From positions 744,001 through 808,000 of the forward strand of contig CBDDJT010000002.1 in NCBI GenBank assembly GCA_965229765.1: 64,000 nucleotides of DNA, in the 5' to 3' direction. This document shows positions 45,265 to 53,894 of the stretch, piece by piece. Below the pieces are notes generated by a model. That model did no database searches. It was not told the origin of the DNA and was given only the letters and a program-made list of their open reading frames with translations. The number at the start of each line of letters is the position of its first letter. Within the stretch, counting starts at the first letter, position 1. A program made the position numbers and the translations under genes. Origin of the DNA: ASV31 sp965229765. Lineage in GTDB: Bacteria; Pseudomonadota; Alphaproteobacteria; Rhodobacterales; Rhodobacteraceae.

Positions 45265-46428
45265 ATGTCCGATGCGCCGGTCTTCGACATCGACCCCGCC
45301 GCCTTTCACGCCGATCCCTACCCCACGCTGGCGCGGATGCGGGCCGAAGCGCCCATCGCCCGCGTGCCACAGCTGGGCGCCACGCTTTTCACCCGGCGCG
45401 CGGCGATCTTTCGCGAGGAAAAGCGGGTCGAGACGTTTTCGTCGTTGCAGCCCGGCGGTTTGATGACCGTGCTGATGGGCGAGAACATGATGCGCAAGGA
45501 TGGCGAGGCGCACGCGGCCGAGCGCAAGGCGACCTTTCCCGCGTTTTCGCCGCGCACGGTCCGCGACCACTGGATGGCGCGGTTCCGCGACCGCACGGCA
45601 GGTATCCTCGACCGGCTGGCGCCGCTGGGGGGCTGCGACCTGGTGCGCGACTATGCGATGGCGGTCTCGGGCGAGGCACTGATTGCGATCACCGGGCTGG
45701 AAACGATGGACTGGCGCGAGATGGACCGGGTCAGCCAGGGCATGATCGACGGGATATCGAATTACCTTGGGGACCCGCAGGTCGAGGCACGCTGCAACGA
45801 CTGCACCGCCTTGATCGACCGGCACATCGACGGGATGCTGCCTGTCTGCCGCGAAACGCCGAACCTGTCGCTGCTCTCTGTCCAGATCGAGGCCGGGCTG
45901 CCGATGGACAGCGTGCGCGCCAACGTGAAACTGGCGATCTCCGGCGGCCAGAACGAGCCGCGCGACGCCATCGCCGGCGCGGCCTGGGCGCTTCTGACCC
46001 ATCCCGACCAGTTGCAGCTGATCCGCGACGGTCAGGCCACATGGCGCGATGCGTTCGAGGAATACGCGCGCTGGATCTCTCCCATCGGGATGTCGCCGCG
46101 CCGGGTGGCGCGCAAGGACACGGTGGATGGCGTCAGCTTCGACCCCGAGGAGCGGGTGTTCTTCATGTTCGGCTCGGGCAACCGGGACGAAGCCGCATGG
46201 GACGCGCCCGAGGTGTTCGACATCACCCGCGATACGGCCGGGTCCTTGTCCTTTGGCGCGGGGCCGCATTTCTGCGCCGGGGCCGCGGCCAGCCGGGCGC
46301 TGATTTCCGAGGTCGCCCTTCCGATGCTGTTCGAGCGTCTGCCGGGGCTGCGGCTGGCGGGCGATGTGCCCTTTGCAGGATGGGCGTTCCGGGGGCCGCT
46401 GTCGGTGCCCGTGGCCTGGGATGCCTGA
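45265..46428 (+). CDS. Cytochrome P450 with atypical I-helix
   Basis: A 387-residue bacterial class I P450. The heme-ligand loop FGAGPHFCAGAAAS gives Cys337, and ExxR is E266-YA-R269. In the I-helix, the usual AGxDT oxygen-activation motif is replaced by SGGQNEPRD (226-234), which lacks the acid-alcohol pair. Such replacements are seen in a minority of P450s. No ferredoxin or reductase gene is adjacent. AAGGGAG precedes ATG 45265, and the GNAT gene overlaps its 3' end by 8 bases. Confidence 0.93.
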   Translation: MSDAPVFDIDPAAFHADPYPTLARMRAEAPIARVPQLGATLFTRRAAIFREEKRVETFSSLQPGGLMTVLMGENMMRKDGEAHAAERKATFPAFSPRTVRDHWMARFRDRTAGILDRLAPLGGCDLVRDYAMAVSGEALIAITGLETMDWREMDRVSQGMIDGISNYLGDPQVEARCNDCTALIDRHIDGMLPVCRETPNLSLLSVQIEAGLPMDSVRANVKLAISGGQNEPRDAIAGAAWALLTHPDQLQLIRDGQATWRDAFEEYARWISPIGMSPRRVARKDTVDGVSFDPEERVFFMFGSGNRDEAAWDAPEVFDITRDTAGSLSFGAGPHFCAGAAASRALISEVALPMLFERLPGLRLAGDVPFAGWAFRGPLSVPVAWDA

Positions 46429-46996
46429 GGCCTTCGCCACAGCGCCCCTGACGCCGGACCGCTGGGCGGATTTCGAAACCGTCCTGGGGGCAAGCGGCGC
46501 CAGCGGCTGCTGGTGCATGTACTGGCTTACGGCGGGCAGCGCCGCGTTTCGCGACGGGGCGAAGGGCGGGTCGGACGGCGCGAACCGGGCGGCGTTCCGG
46601 GCCGTGGCGGACCGCGCGCCGCCGGGGCTGCTGGCCTATGCCGGGACCGAGGCGGTGGGCTGGGCGCGGGTGATGCCGCGCGCGGCGCATCCCGGCCTCG
46701 ACCGGTCGCGGTTCTTTCGCACGGACCTGCCCGTTGACGGTGTCTGGTCGCTGTCGTGCTTTCGGGTGCGCGCGGGCTGGCGCGGGCGGGGGCTGACGCG
46801 GGTGCTGGCCGAGGCCGCGCTGGCGTTTGCGCGCGCGCAGGGCGGCACCTGGCTGGAGGTGTACCCCACCGACACCGAGGTCCGCCGCTCGCCGCAGGCC
46901 GTCTATACCGGGGTGGCATCGACCTTTCGCGCCCTGGGGTTCGAGCAGGTGCAGCGGCTGGATCCGATGAAACCGATGATGCGAAAGGCGCTGTGA
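46421..46996 (+). CDS. GNAT family N-acetyltransferase
   Basis: A 191-residue acetyltransferase with the motif RVRAGWRGRGLTRVLAEAALAFARAQGG (acetyl-CoA loop) and an N-terminal SGCWCMYWL cysteine pair, a feature seen in a GNAT subgroup with that CWCM motif. It overlaps the P450 gene by 8 bases, suggesting translational coupling. The substrate is unknown. Confidence 0.88.
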   Translation: MPEAFATAPLTPDRWADFETVLGASGASGCWCMYWLTAGSAAFRDGAKGGSDGANRAAFRAVADRAPPGLLAYAGTEAVGWARVMPRAAHPGLDRSRFFRTDLPVDGVWSLSCFRVRAGWRGRGLTRVLAEAALAFARAQGGTWLEVYPTDTEVRRSPQAVYTGVASTFRALGFEQVQRLDPMKPMMRKAL

Positions 46997-47042
46997 GCGC
47001 GCGCGCTCTGGACGTGGGCCGCGGCGCCCCCATATCTGCACC

Positions 47043-47735
47043 ATGCTGAAGTTCACCCCGATCCTTCTGGCGATCATGTACGCCCTTGTAATGTACCGCT
47101 TCTCGGCGTGGCGCACCGCGCGCGAGCTGGACGCGCAATCTAGCGAGCTTGCCGATGCGCGGCTGAAGACGCTGACCGACCGGATGGCGGCGGCGCTCGA
47201 CCTGCCGCGCATCCGGGTGAACCTCTACGAGGTCGACCCGGTGAACGGTCTGGCCGCCCCGGACGGGCGCATCTTCATCACGCGCGGGTTCTACAACAAG
47301 TACCGCGCCGGCGAGGTGACGGCAGAGGAACTGGCCAGCGTCATCGCACACGAGCTTGGGCATGTTGCGCTGGGCCACACGCGCAGGCGGATGATCGACT
47401 TTTCGGGGCAGAACGCGCTGCGCACGGCGCTGGCGATGGTGCTGTCGCGATTCCTGCCCGGGATCGGGGTGATGATCGCCAACGCGCTGACGACGCTTCT
47501 TGCCGCGCGCCTGTCGCGGGCCGACGAATACGAAGCCGACGCCTATGCCGCCGCCCTGCTGACAAAGGCCGGGATCGGCACCGGGCCGCAGAAATCGCTG
47601 TTCGGCAAGCTGGAGGCGCTGACGCGCACCAACATGGGCGCCATGCCGGCCTGGCTGATGAGCCATCCCAAGACCGAGGAACGGATCAAGGCGATCGAGA
47701 CGCTTGAAGGCCGCTGGGGCGTCGAGGGGAAATGA
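47043..47735 (+). CDS. M48 family membrane metalloprotease (HtpX/Oma1-like)
   Basis: A 230-residue membrane-anchored zinc protease. The N-terminal helix (ILLAIMYALVMYRF) is followed by the M48 domain: HELGH at 103-107, ADEYEADAYAA (third ligand Glu) and a C-terminal SHPKTEERIKAIE. It is shorter than HtpX and would be anchored by one or two helices. The start ATG 47043 has no strong ribosome site. Confidence 0.9.
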   Translation: MLKFTPILLAIMYALVMYRFSAWRTARELDAQSSELADARLKTLTDRMAAALDLPRIRVNLYEVDPVNGLAAPDGRIFITRGFYNKYRAGEVTAEELASVIAHELGHVALGHTRRRMIDFSGQNALRTALAMVLSRFLPGIGVMIANALTTLLAARLSRADEYEADAYAAALLTKAGIGTGPQKSLFGKLEALTRTNMGAMPAWLMSHPKTEERIKAIETLEGRWGVEGK

Positions 47736-47810
47736 CCGGGGCGGTCGCGCCGATGGCCGGTTGATCGCCCGGGACGCACGCCTATGCTTGCGCGAGCGAT
47801 GGAGTTGCCC

Positions 47811-48296
47811 ATGACAGATGCCCTTGCCGCCTGCGCCAACCTGCCCGTGAAGGATTTTGCTCCCGATGAGCCACTTGTGACAGAGGGCGGTGCGGGCGGA
47901 CGCCTTTACGTGCTGATCGCCGGGGAAGTCCGCGTGACGCGCGGCGGCACCGAGGTCGCGCGCATCCGCACCCCCGGCGCGCTTTTCGGAGAGATGTCGG
48001 TGCTTCTGGACATCCCCCACAGCGCCAGCGTGATCGCCGTGACGCCGGTGCGCGCCCATGTGTCCGAGGATGCGATGGGATTCATAGAGGCGACGCCGGC
48101 CATCGCCATCCACACCGCGCGCACGCTGGCGCAGCGGCTTTTCAGCACAACCGGTTATCTTGCGGACATCAAGCGGCAGTTCGCCGACAAGTCCGACCAT
48201 CTGGGCATGGTCGACACCATTCTTGAAGAGTTGCTGCAACAGCAGCGCAGCGGGCGCGTCGCGCGCGCCGATTCCGCGGACGACCCGCGACTCTAA
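47811..48296 (+). CDS. Cyclic nucleotide-binding (CRP-like) domain protein
   Basis: A 161-residue cNMP-binding domain protein without an HTH. It has the beta-roll FAPDEPLVTEGGAGGRLYVLIAGEVRVTR and the phosphate-binding cassette GALFGEMSVLLDIPHSASV. The C-terminal helical extension (LADKSDHLGMVDTILEELLQQQ-like) replaces the DNA-binding domain. ATG 47811 is preferred over two upstream ATGs, because GGAG lies 6 bases before it. The last 4 bases overlap the convergent metallophosphoesterase gene. Confidence 0.85.
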   Translation: MTDALAACANLPVKDFAPDEPLVTEGGAGGRLYVLIAGEVRVTRGGTEVARIRTPGALFGEMSVLLDIPHSASVIAVTPVRAHVSEDAMGFIEATPAIAIHTARTLAQRLFSTTGYLADIKRQFADKSDHLGMVDTILEELLQQQRSGRVARADSADDPRL

Positions 48297-49063
48297 AGCC
48301 AGTCGGGAACACCGGTCGCCGGTTCCGGCCGCGCGCCGGGCGAGTTCAGATCCAGCGTCTCGGTCCCGGCGATCGAATGCCACATCGCCTTGCCCAGCTC
48401 GGTGTCGAGGATGATGTGGGCGGGCATCTCGCCGGGCTGCTGACCCATGTTGAACACCCAGCTGTCCCCGATGCGGTCCGCCCAGGCGCCCTGGCCTATG
48501 AACGGGGCCTGATGCACATGGCCCGACAACACGATCTTGGGGCGATAACGCGCGATCCAGTCCGCCAGCGCCGGATCGCCGAAATGGCGGCTTCCCCCCC
48601 AGCTGGTCGGACTGTCGGCCGGGGGCGCATGGTAAACCCAAAGCCAGGGCAGGTCGGCGCCCTTCTGTGCGTCGTGCTCCAACTGGCGGGAGATGGCATC
48701 GCGCGTCCCGGGGCCGTCCCACCACGGAAAGACCGATACGCGCAGGCCGTCGAGAGCAATGCACGCGCCGTCGGCGATCAGCCCCGCGCCCGCCAGTTCT
48801 GTCAGCCAGCCTGCAAGGCGTTCCTCGCCCTCGGCGGCGCCGTCGAGATCATGGTTGCCCGAGCAGACGAACAGGCGCGTGCGTTCGGACAGCTTGCGCA
48901 GGTAGGTGCGGACCACGACGATCTGCGCATCGATGTCCACCATCGAGGCGATCTCCAGCAGGTCTCCGGCGATCACGACGGCATCGAAATCCGGCGCGGC
49001 GTCAAGCAGCCAGTCATACTGTTTCAGCGCATAGTGCAGATCGGCGACGACGAGCAGTCGCAT
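48293..49063 (-). CDS. Calcineurin-like metallophosphoesterase
   Basis: A 256-residue phosphoesterase with the five metal motifs: VADLHYA (DxH), AGDLLEIAS (GD), CSGNHDLD (GNHD), VYHAPPAD (H) and LSGHVHQAP (GHxH). The substrate is unknown. GGAGG precedes ATG 49063. Confidence 0.9.
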   Translation of the reverse strand: MRLLVVADLHYALKQYDWLLDAAPDFDAVVIAGDLLEIASMVDIDAQIVVVRTYLRKLSERTRLFVCSGNHDLDGAAEGEERLAGWLTELAGAGLIADGACIALDGLRVSVFPWWDGPGTRDAISRQLEHDAQKGADLPWLWVYHAPPADSPTSWGGSRHFGDPALADWIARYRPKIVLSGHVHQAPFIGQGAWADRIGDSWVFNMGQQPGEMPAHIILDTELGKAMWHSIAGTETLDLNSPGARPEPATGVPDWL

Positions 49064-49126
49064 CGTTCGGGCGTCCTCCTCCCCTTGGGTCGCGGACCTT
49101 CAGCCTGCGGCGGCGCGTACGGTTCG

Positions 49127-49687
49127 TCAACCTTGGCGCAGCGCCTGTCCGGCCAGTGCCTTGCCCAGACGCGGCAGGCGCGCCTTCTTGAGCAGTCGCC
49201 GGATATCCCAGGGCTCTGCCGACAGACGCTCGGCTTCGGCGCGCACGGTTTCGGCAGCGCGGGCGACCTTTTCGGGGTGATCCTGCCAGAAGGCGCGCAG
49301 AAAGGCGTCCGGGTCTTCGCGGCGAAGCCCTTCCTCGGCAAGGATGCCCCGTGGAAAATCTGCCGCGTTCGAGGTGATGACGACATCGGCCGATCCGGCG
49401 ATGGCACTGGCCAGAACGTGGACGTCGGCGGCATCGGGCAGCCAGAGCCGCGCCTCCAGCCCGGGGGCCGGGCGCACCTCTGCCTCGGGCCACCTGGCCC
49501 GCAAGAGCGCGATCTCGCCCCGTGCCTGTGCCTCGCCCCCGGGGCCCAGTTTGGCGGCGGCGCGTGCCCATTCCTCCAGGATGCGGGCCGACCAGAGCGG
49601 GCGGAACAGACCCTCTGCCGCGACGGCCAGCAGAACTTCTCGCATCACGGTGGGATAAAGAACGCAGGCGTCAAGAACCGCCTTCAC
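49127..49687 (-). CDS. PIN-domain protein
   Basis: A 186-residue PIN-like ribonuclease-type protein. It starts VKAVLDACVLYPTVMREVLL with the first acidic residue (Asp6), and ends its PIN core with DAADVHVLASAIAGSADVVITSNAADF (conserved acidic residues). A C-terminal helical extension follows. The GTG start at 49687 overlaps the RlmI-like stop by 4 bases, so translation is coupled. No antitoxin gene is next to it, so it may not be a VapC-type toxin. Confidence 0.8.
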   Translation of the reverse strand: MKAVLDACVLYPTVMREVLLAVAAEGLFRPLWSARILEEWARAAAKLGPGGEAQARGEIALLRARWPEAEVRPAPGLEARLWLPDAADVHVLASAIAGSADVVITSNAADFPRGILAEEGLRREDPDAFLRAFWQDHPEKVARAAETVRAEAERLSAEPWDIRRLLKKARLPRLGKALAGQALRQG

Positions 49688-50883
49688 GGCATGATCCGCA
49701 GGAACAGCGCCTTGAGATAGCCGGTTTCGGCCAGCGCCGGGTGCTGCGGATGGTCCGGCCCGGCGGACCCGGTGTGGATGATCTGTGACCTGCGCCCGGC
49801 ACGGCCCACGCCACGCAGGCTGGCGGTGCGAAAACGGTCGAGGTCGGCGGCATGAGAGCAGGAACACAGGACGAGGTAGCCGCCCGGCTCCACCAGCCCG
49901 GCCGCAAGCTTCGCCACGCGTTCATAGGCGCGCAGCCCGGCCTCCAGCGCGGGCTTGGCCGGCGCGAACGCGGGCGGGTCGCAGACGACGAGGTCGAAGG
50001 CCGCGGCTTCCGCCGCAAGAGCCTCCATCACTGCAAAGGCATCGCCCTGCCGGGTGTCGAATCGTGCGGCGGCGTCCATGCGCGCGGCCCCTTCGGCCGC
50101 GAGCGCCAGCGCCGGGGCGGACCCATCGACAGCCAGCGCGCTGGCGGCGCCACCGGCCAGCGCGGCCAGCGAGAAGCCGCCCACATGCGAGAAGACGTCG
50201 AGAACGCGCGCACCGCGGGCCAGTTGCCGGGCAAGGGCGTGGTTCGGGCGCTGGTCGAAGTAAAGCCCGGTCTTCTGGCCGCCCATCAGGTCGGCCATGT
50301 AGGTGGCGCCGTTCATCTGAACGGGCACCGGGCCGTCCAGCGCACCCGCAAGCACGGCGGACACATCGTCCAGCCCTTCCAGCCCGCGGGCACGCCCGCC
50401 GGCGTTCTTTACGATGGTCTTGACGCCCGCAACCTCGCGCAGGGCGTCGGCCAGCGGGTCAATCATCGCCTCGGCCCAGGCGGCGTTGGGCTGAATGACG
50501 GCGGCGTCGCCGAACCGGTCGATCACGACACCCGGCAGGCCGTCGGCCTCGGCATGGATCATGCGATAGAAGGGCTGATCGTACAGCCGGGCGCGGTGCG
50601 CAAGCGCAGCCGAGAGCCGCGCTGCGAGCCACGCCCGGTCGATCCGTGCTTCGGGATCGCGATCCATCAGACGGGCGATGATCTTCGAGCCGGGGTTGAC
50701 CGCGACGAGGCCGAGCGCACGACGCTCTGCATCTTCCAGAACCGCCATGCTGCCCGGGGCCAATGCGCGGGTGCGGCGGTCGGTGACAAGCTCGTCGGCA
50801 AAAACCCAGGGTGCGCCGTGGCGAATGCGGCGAGGATCGGACTTGGGCCGAAGGCGAACAACGGGATAGGAGGACGGCTGCAT
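49684..50883 (-). CDS. rlmI: Class I SAM rRNA methyltransferase, RlmI-like (m5C)
   Basis: A 399-residue protein with an N-terminal PUA domain (about 5-80: VVRLRPKSDPRRIRHGAPWVFADEL) and a SAM methyltransferase domain (VLDVFSHVGGFSLAALA; VCDPPAFAP; LCSCSHA). It fits RlmI, which makes m5C1962 in 23S rRNA. The Cys in LCSCSHA is the likely nucleophile. AGGAGG precedes ATG 50883. Confidence 0.9.
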   Translation of the reverse strand: MQPSSYPVVRLRPKSDPRRIRHGAPWVFADELVTDRRTRALAPGSMAVLEDAERRALGLVAVNPGSKIIARLMDRDPEARIDRAWLAARLSAALAHRARLYDQPFYRMIHAEADGLPGVVIDRFGDAAVIQPNAAWAEAMIDPLADALREVAGVKTIVKNAGGRARGLEGLDDVSAVLAGALDGPVPVQMNGATYMADLMGGQKTGLYFDQRPNHALARQLARGARVLDVFSHVGGFSLAALAGGAASALAVDGSAPALALAAEGAARMDAAARFDTRQGDAFAVMEALAAEAAAFDLVVCDPPAFAPAKPALEAGLRAYERVAKLAAGLVEPGGYLVLCSCSHAADLDRFRTASLRGVGRAGRRSQIIHTGSAGPDHPQHPALAETGYLKALFLRIMP

Positions 50884-50920
50884 GCCGTCCTCCTATCTGG
50901 CTTCCTGTCCCTCTGAAAGC

Positions 50921-51598
50921 CTAGAGCTTGTTGATCGCGCCGAGAATCCCTAGGTCCTCGGCAACGTAACCGCCCTCTTTTGTAAGTTCGTCGCGGATCA
51001 CATGGGCCAGCTGGTCCTTGATGCGGACCTTCTGGGTGATGCCCTGGCGTTCCGCCTCGATCGCGGCACTGCCGCCCAACGCGTCGAAATCGGCGCGGAT
51101 CATCTCGGCCGGGCGCAGCACGGCGCCGGTTTCGGCATCGAGCACGGTCAGCTGGAACTGGATCGCATGGACGCCGCCGATGGTATAGCGGGCCTTTTCT
51201 GTCACCGCGTGAAAGCGCGTGACAACGACATCGAGGATGACCGCACGGTCACCGTCCATGTCCTGAACGCCCAGCAAGAGACCGTCGGCGACGATCTGCC
51301 TTACCTGTTCATGGCGGTCTCCGAAGGGATCTTCGCGCCAGACGATATCACCACCGGGGTAGTAGCGGTTGGCCTCGGACACTGTCAGTTCGCGCGGGAC
51401 AGAAACGTCGATGCGCGCCACGTGCACCGGAGTAAGCACCTGCTGCGGCGCCACGTTCTCAAGGCTGTCGGTTCCGGGAAGGTTTCGCGCAACCGCCGCG
51501 CTTTCGAGCGCGGTGTTGGGTGCCCCGCACGCCGCCAGTCCAGCGAGTGCCAGCGCAGCGAGAACCAGGCGCGCCTTTCCGGTAATGTCTTTGTTCAT
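50921..51598 (-). CDS. Lipoprotein of DUF6778 type
   Basis: A 225-residue lipoprotein (lipobox LAGLAACG, Cys about 25). The mature part contains VHVARIDVSVPRELTVSEANRYYPGGDIVWREDPFGDRHEQV and TVLDAETGAVLRPAEMIRADFDALGG. Function unknown; the DUF6778 label is from recognition only. GGAGG lies 8 bases before ATG 51598. The terminator at 51665-51700 separates it from the small gene upstream. Confidence 0.75.
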   Translation of the reverse strand: MNKDITGKARLVLAALALAGLAACGAPNTALESAAVARNLPGTDSLENVAPQQVLTPVHVARIDVSVPRELTVSEANRYYPGGDIVWREDPFGDRHEQVRQIVADGLLLGVQDMDGDRAVILDVVVTRFHAVTEKARYTIGGVHAIQFQLTVLDAETGAVLRPAEMIRADFDALGGSAAIEAERQGITQKVRIKDQLAHVIRDELTKEGGYVAEDLGILGAINKL

Positions 51599-51664
51599 CA
51601 CACTTGCCTCCAGGGCTTTCTGCCCCTTTTCATGGTGGCAAGGTCTCATCACTTTGCGGCGAGA

Positions 51665-51700
51665 ATGGGAAAATCCCGGCTCAACACCGGGATTTTTTCA
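51665..51700. terminator. Rho-independent terminator hairpin (both strands)
   Basis: AATCCCGG-N7-CCGGGATTTTTTC gives an 8-9 bp stem. The plus strand has a run of six T after the stem; on the minus strand the matching A-rich flank gives four T. It lies 3' of the small minus-strand gene at 51731 and is probably its terminator. Confidence 0.85.
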
Positions 51701-51730
51701 AGCCCCCGAGAGGGCCGTGCACGTCCGGAG

Positions 51731-51883
51731 TCAGGCCGTACGCGCGTTCTGTGCGCCGCTGCGGCGGCCACGAAACCAGGCAACAAGCGACACAATGCCG
51801 TCGCGCAGGGCCTGCGCGCGCAGAGCATTGGCTTGTTGTTCGATGGCGACGATGTCGGTGTAGGTGGTGGTCTGCTCGGTCAT
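51731..51883 (-). CDS. Short conserved protein, RSP_7527-like family (50 aa)
   Basis: A 50-residue product: MTEQTTTYTDIVAIEQQANA, then LRAQALRDGIVSLVAWFRGR and RRSGAQNARTA. It is an amphipathic helix with a C-terminal basic tail. Similar short proteins with TDIVAIEAQA...LRAQALRDG occur throughout the Rhodobacterales (RSP_7527 family; function unknown). ATG 51883 has AAGGA at 9 bases. The terminator at 51665-51700 is directly downstream. Confidence 0.75.
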   Translation of the reverse strand: MTEQTTTYTDIVAIEQQANALRAQALRDGIVSLVAWFRGRRSGAQNARTA

Positions 51884-52020
51884 GGAAGGCTATCCTTGCT
51901 CAATCGGGTGTCGTTTCCCGACTGACATAGGCGCAGTCGCGGCCGGCGAACACGCACGATGCCGCAAGCCCGCCATGCAAATGCTGCAACGCAGAAAGTG
52001 CGCCCGTGCGACCAAGGATG

Positions 52021-52036
52021 TTGTTAGCGCTAACAA
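52021..52036. promoter_or_regulatory. 16-bp palindromic operator, LacI-family type, upstream of edd
   Basis: TTGTTAGC followed by its exact complement GCTAACAA, 44 bases 5' of the edd start. The central TTAGCGCTAA is the pattern of LacI-family sugar-acid regulators. No LacI-family gene is in the window, so the regulator is elsewhere. Control of edd-eda by this site is inferred. Confidence 0.75.
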
Positions 52037-52079
52037 GTCGTGCTAGACGCGCAACAAAGACCCCACTCTGGAGCCGTCC

Positions 52080-53882
52080 ATGTCGCTTGACCCGACCATA
52101 GCCCGCGTGACCGACCGGATCATTGAACGCAGCCGGGACAGCCGCAAGACCTACCTTGACCGCATGGCCGAAGCCGCAGCCGAGGGCCCGCGCCGCGCGC
52201 ATCTGTCCTGCGGCAATCAGGCCCACGCCTATGCCGCGATGGGCGCCGACAAGGACAGCCTTGCCGCAGCGCGTGTTCCCAACCTGGGGATCGTGACATC
52301 CTATAACGACATGTTGTCGGCGCATCAGCCGTTCGAGACCTACCCAGCCCGCATAAAGGAGGCCGCCCGACGCGCCGGGGCCACCGCGCAGGTGGCTGGC
52401 GGCGTACCCGCCATGTGTGACGGCGTCACCCAGGGTCAGGTCGGGATGGAGCTTTCGCTGTTTTCGCGCGACGTGATCGCGCTGGCCACCGGCGTGGCGC
52501 TTTCGCACAACGTCTTCGACGCGACGGTCTATCTTGGGGTCTGCGACAAGATCGTGCCGGGCCTTGTCATTGCGGCGGCGACCTTCGGCTACATCCCCGG
52601 CATATTCATCCCGGCCGGGCCCATGGTGTCCGGCCTGCCCAACGACGAGAAGGCCAAGGTCCGCCAGCAGTTCGCCACCGGAGAGGTGGGACGCGACAAG
52701 CTGATGGAGGCCGAGATGGCCAGCTATCATGGCCCGGGCACCTGCACCTTCTACGGCACGGCCAACACCAACCAGATGCTGATGGAGGTGATGGGCCTGC
52801 ACCTGCCGGGCGCGTCCTTTGTCAATCCGGGCACACCGCTGCGCGACGCGCTGACAGATGCCGCGACGGCGCGGGCGCTGGAGATCACGGCGCTGGGCAA
52901 CAACTATCGTCCGGTCAGCGAGATCCTCGACGAAAAGGCCTTCGTCAACGGCATCGTCGGGCTGATGGCCACCGGAGGCTCCACCAACCTCGTGATCCAC
53001 CTGCCCGCCATGGCGCGGGCTGCGGGCGTTCTGCTGGATGTCGAGGATTTCGACGACATCAGCCAGGCCACTCCGCTTATGGCCAAGGTCTATCCCAACG
53101 GACTGGCGGATGTGAATCACTTCCACGCCGCGGGCGGTCTTGGCTACATGATCGGGCAGTTGCTGGACGCAGGGCTCCTGCATCCCGACACCCGCACCAT
53201 CGCGGGCGACGGGCTGGCGCGCTATACCGAGGAACCGCGCCTGATCGATGGGGCGCTGGGCTGGGTGCCCGGCCCGCGCGAGACGCTGAACGACAAGGTG
53301 CTGCGCCCCGCTTCGGACCCCTTCCAGCCGACCGGAGGCTTGCGCGAATTGAAGGGCTCTCTGGGCCGCGGGGTCATCAAGGTGTCGGCCGTCAAACCCG
53401 AGCATCGCAAGATCGAAGCCCCGGTGCGTGTGTTCCAGGACCAGGACGACGTGAAGGCCGCGTTCAGGCGCGGTGAATTCACGCAGGACACGGTGATCGT
53501 GGTGCGCTTTCAGGGCCCCCGCGCCAACGGGATGCCAGAGTTGCATGCGTTGACGCCAACGTTGTCGGTGCTGCTGGACCGGGGGCTGAAGGTGGCGCTG
53601 GTGACGGACGGGCGCATGTCGGGGGCGTCGGGCAAGGTGCCCGCGGCGATCCACGTCTGCCCAGAGGCCGTTGCCGGCGGGCCACTGGCCCGCCTGAAGG
53701 ACGGCGACGTGGTGCGCCTTGACGCCGATGCAGGCACATTGGATGTCCTGGCTGACCTGTCCGACCGCGCCGTCGCCGCACCCGGCCTGTCCGGCAACGG
53801 ACACGGGGTGGGCCGGGAACTGTTCACGATGTTCCGCCAAAGCGCGTGTGATGCCACGGATGGCGGCGCGGTGGTGGTGTAA
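52080..53882 (+). CDS. edd: 6-phosphogluconate dehydratase
   Basis: A 600-residue IlvD/Edd-family [4Fe-4S] dehydratase converting 6-phosphogluconate to KDPG in the Entner-Doudoroff pathway. Characteristic segments are NLGIVTSYNDMLSAHQPFETYP, GGVPAMCDGVTQGQVGMELS, GVCDKIVPG, GTCTFYGTANTNQ and TDGRMSGASGKVPAAIHV. The cluster cysteines are in MCDGV, VCDKI and GTCTF. ATG 52080 has GGAG upstream. The operator palindrome at 52021 precedes it, and eda follows 12 bases downstream. Confidence 0.97.
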   Translation: MSLDPTIARVTDRIIERSRDSRKTYLDRMAEAAAEGPRRAHLSCGNQAHAYAAMGADKDSLAAARVPNLGIVTSYNDMLSAHQPFETYPARIKEAARRAGATAQVAGGVPAMCDGVTQGQVGMELSLFSRDVIALATGVALSHNVFDATVYLGVCDKIVPGLVIAAATFGYIPGIFIPAGPMVSGLPNDEKAKVRQQFATGEVGRDKLMEAEMASYHGPGTCTFYGTANTNQMLMEVMGLHLPGASFVNPGTPLRDALTDAATARALEITALGNNYRPVSEILDEKAFVNGIVGLMATGGSTNLVIHLPAMARAAGVLLDVEDFDDISQATPLMAKVYPNGLADVNHFHAAGGLGYMIGQLLDAGLLHPDTRTIAGDGLARYTEEPRLIDGALGWVPGPRETLNDKVLRPASDPFQPTGGLRELKGSLGRGVIKVSAVKPEHRKIEAPVRVFQDQDDVKAAFRRGEFTQDTVIVVRFQGPRANGMPELHALTPTLSVLLDRGLKVALVTDGRMSGASGKVPAAIHVCPEAVAGGPLARLKDGDVVRLDADAGTLDVLADLSDRAVAAPGLSGNGHGVGRELFTMFRQSACDATDGGAVVV

Positions 53883-53894
53883 GGAGACGAAGCG

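Noticed and set aside
49127..49687. Toxin-antitoxin module
   Set aside because: The PIN protein is coupled to an rRNA methyltransferase and no small antitoxin gene adjoins it.
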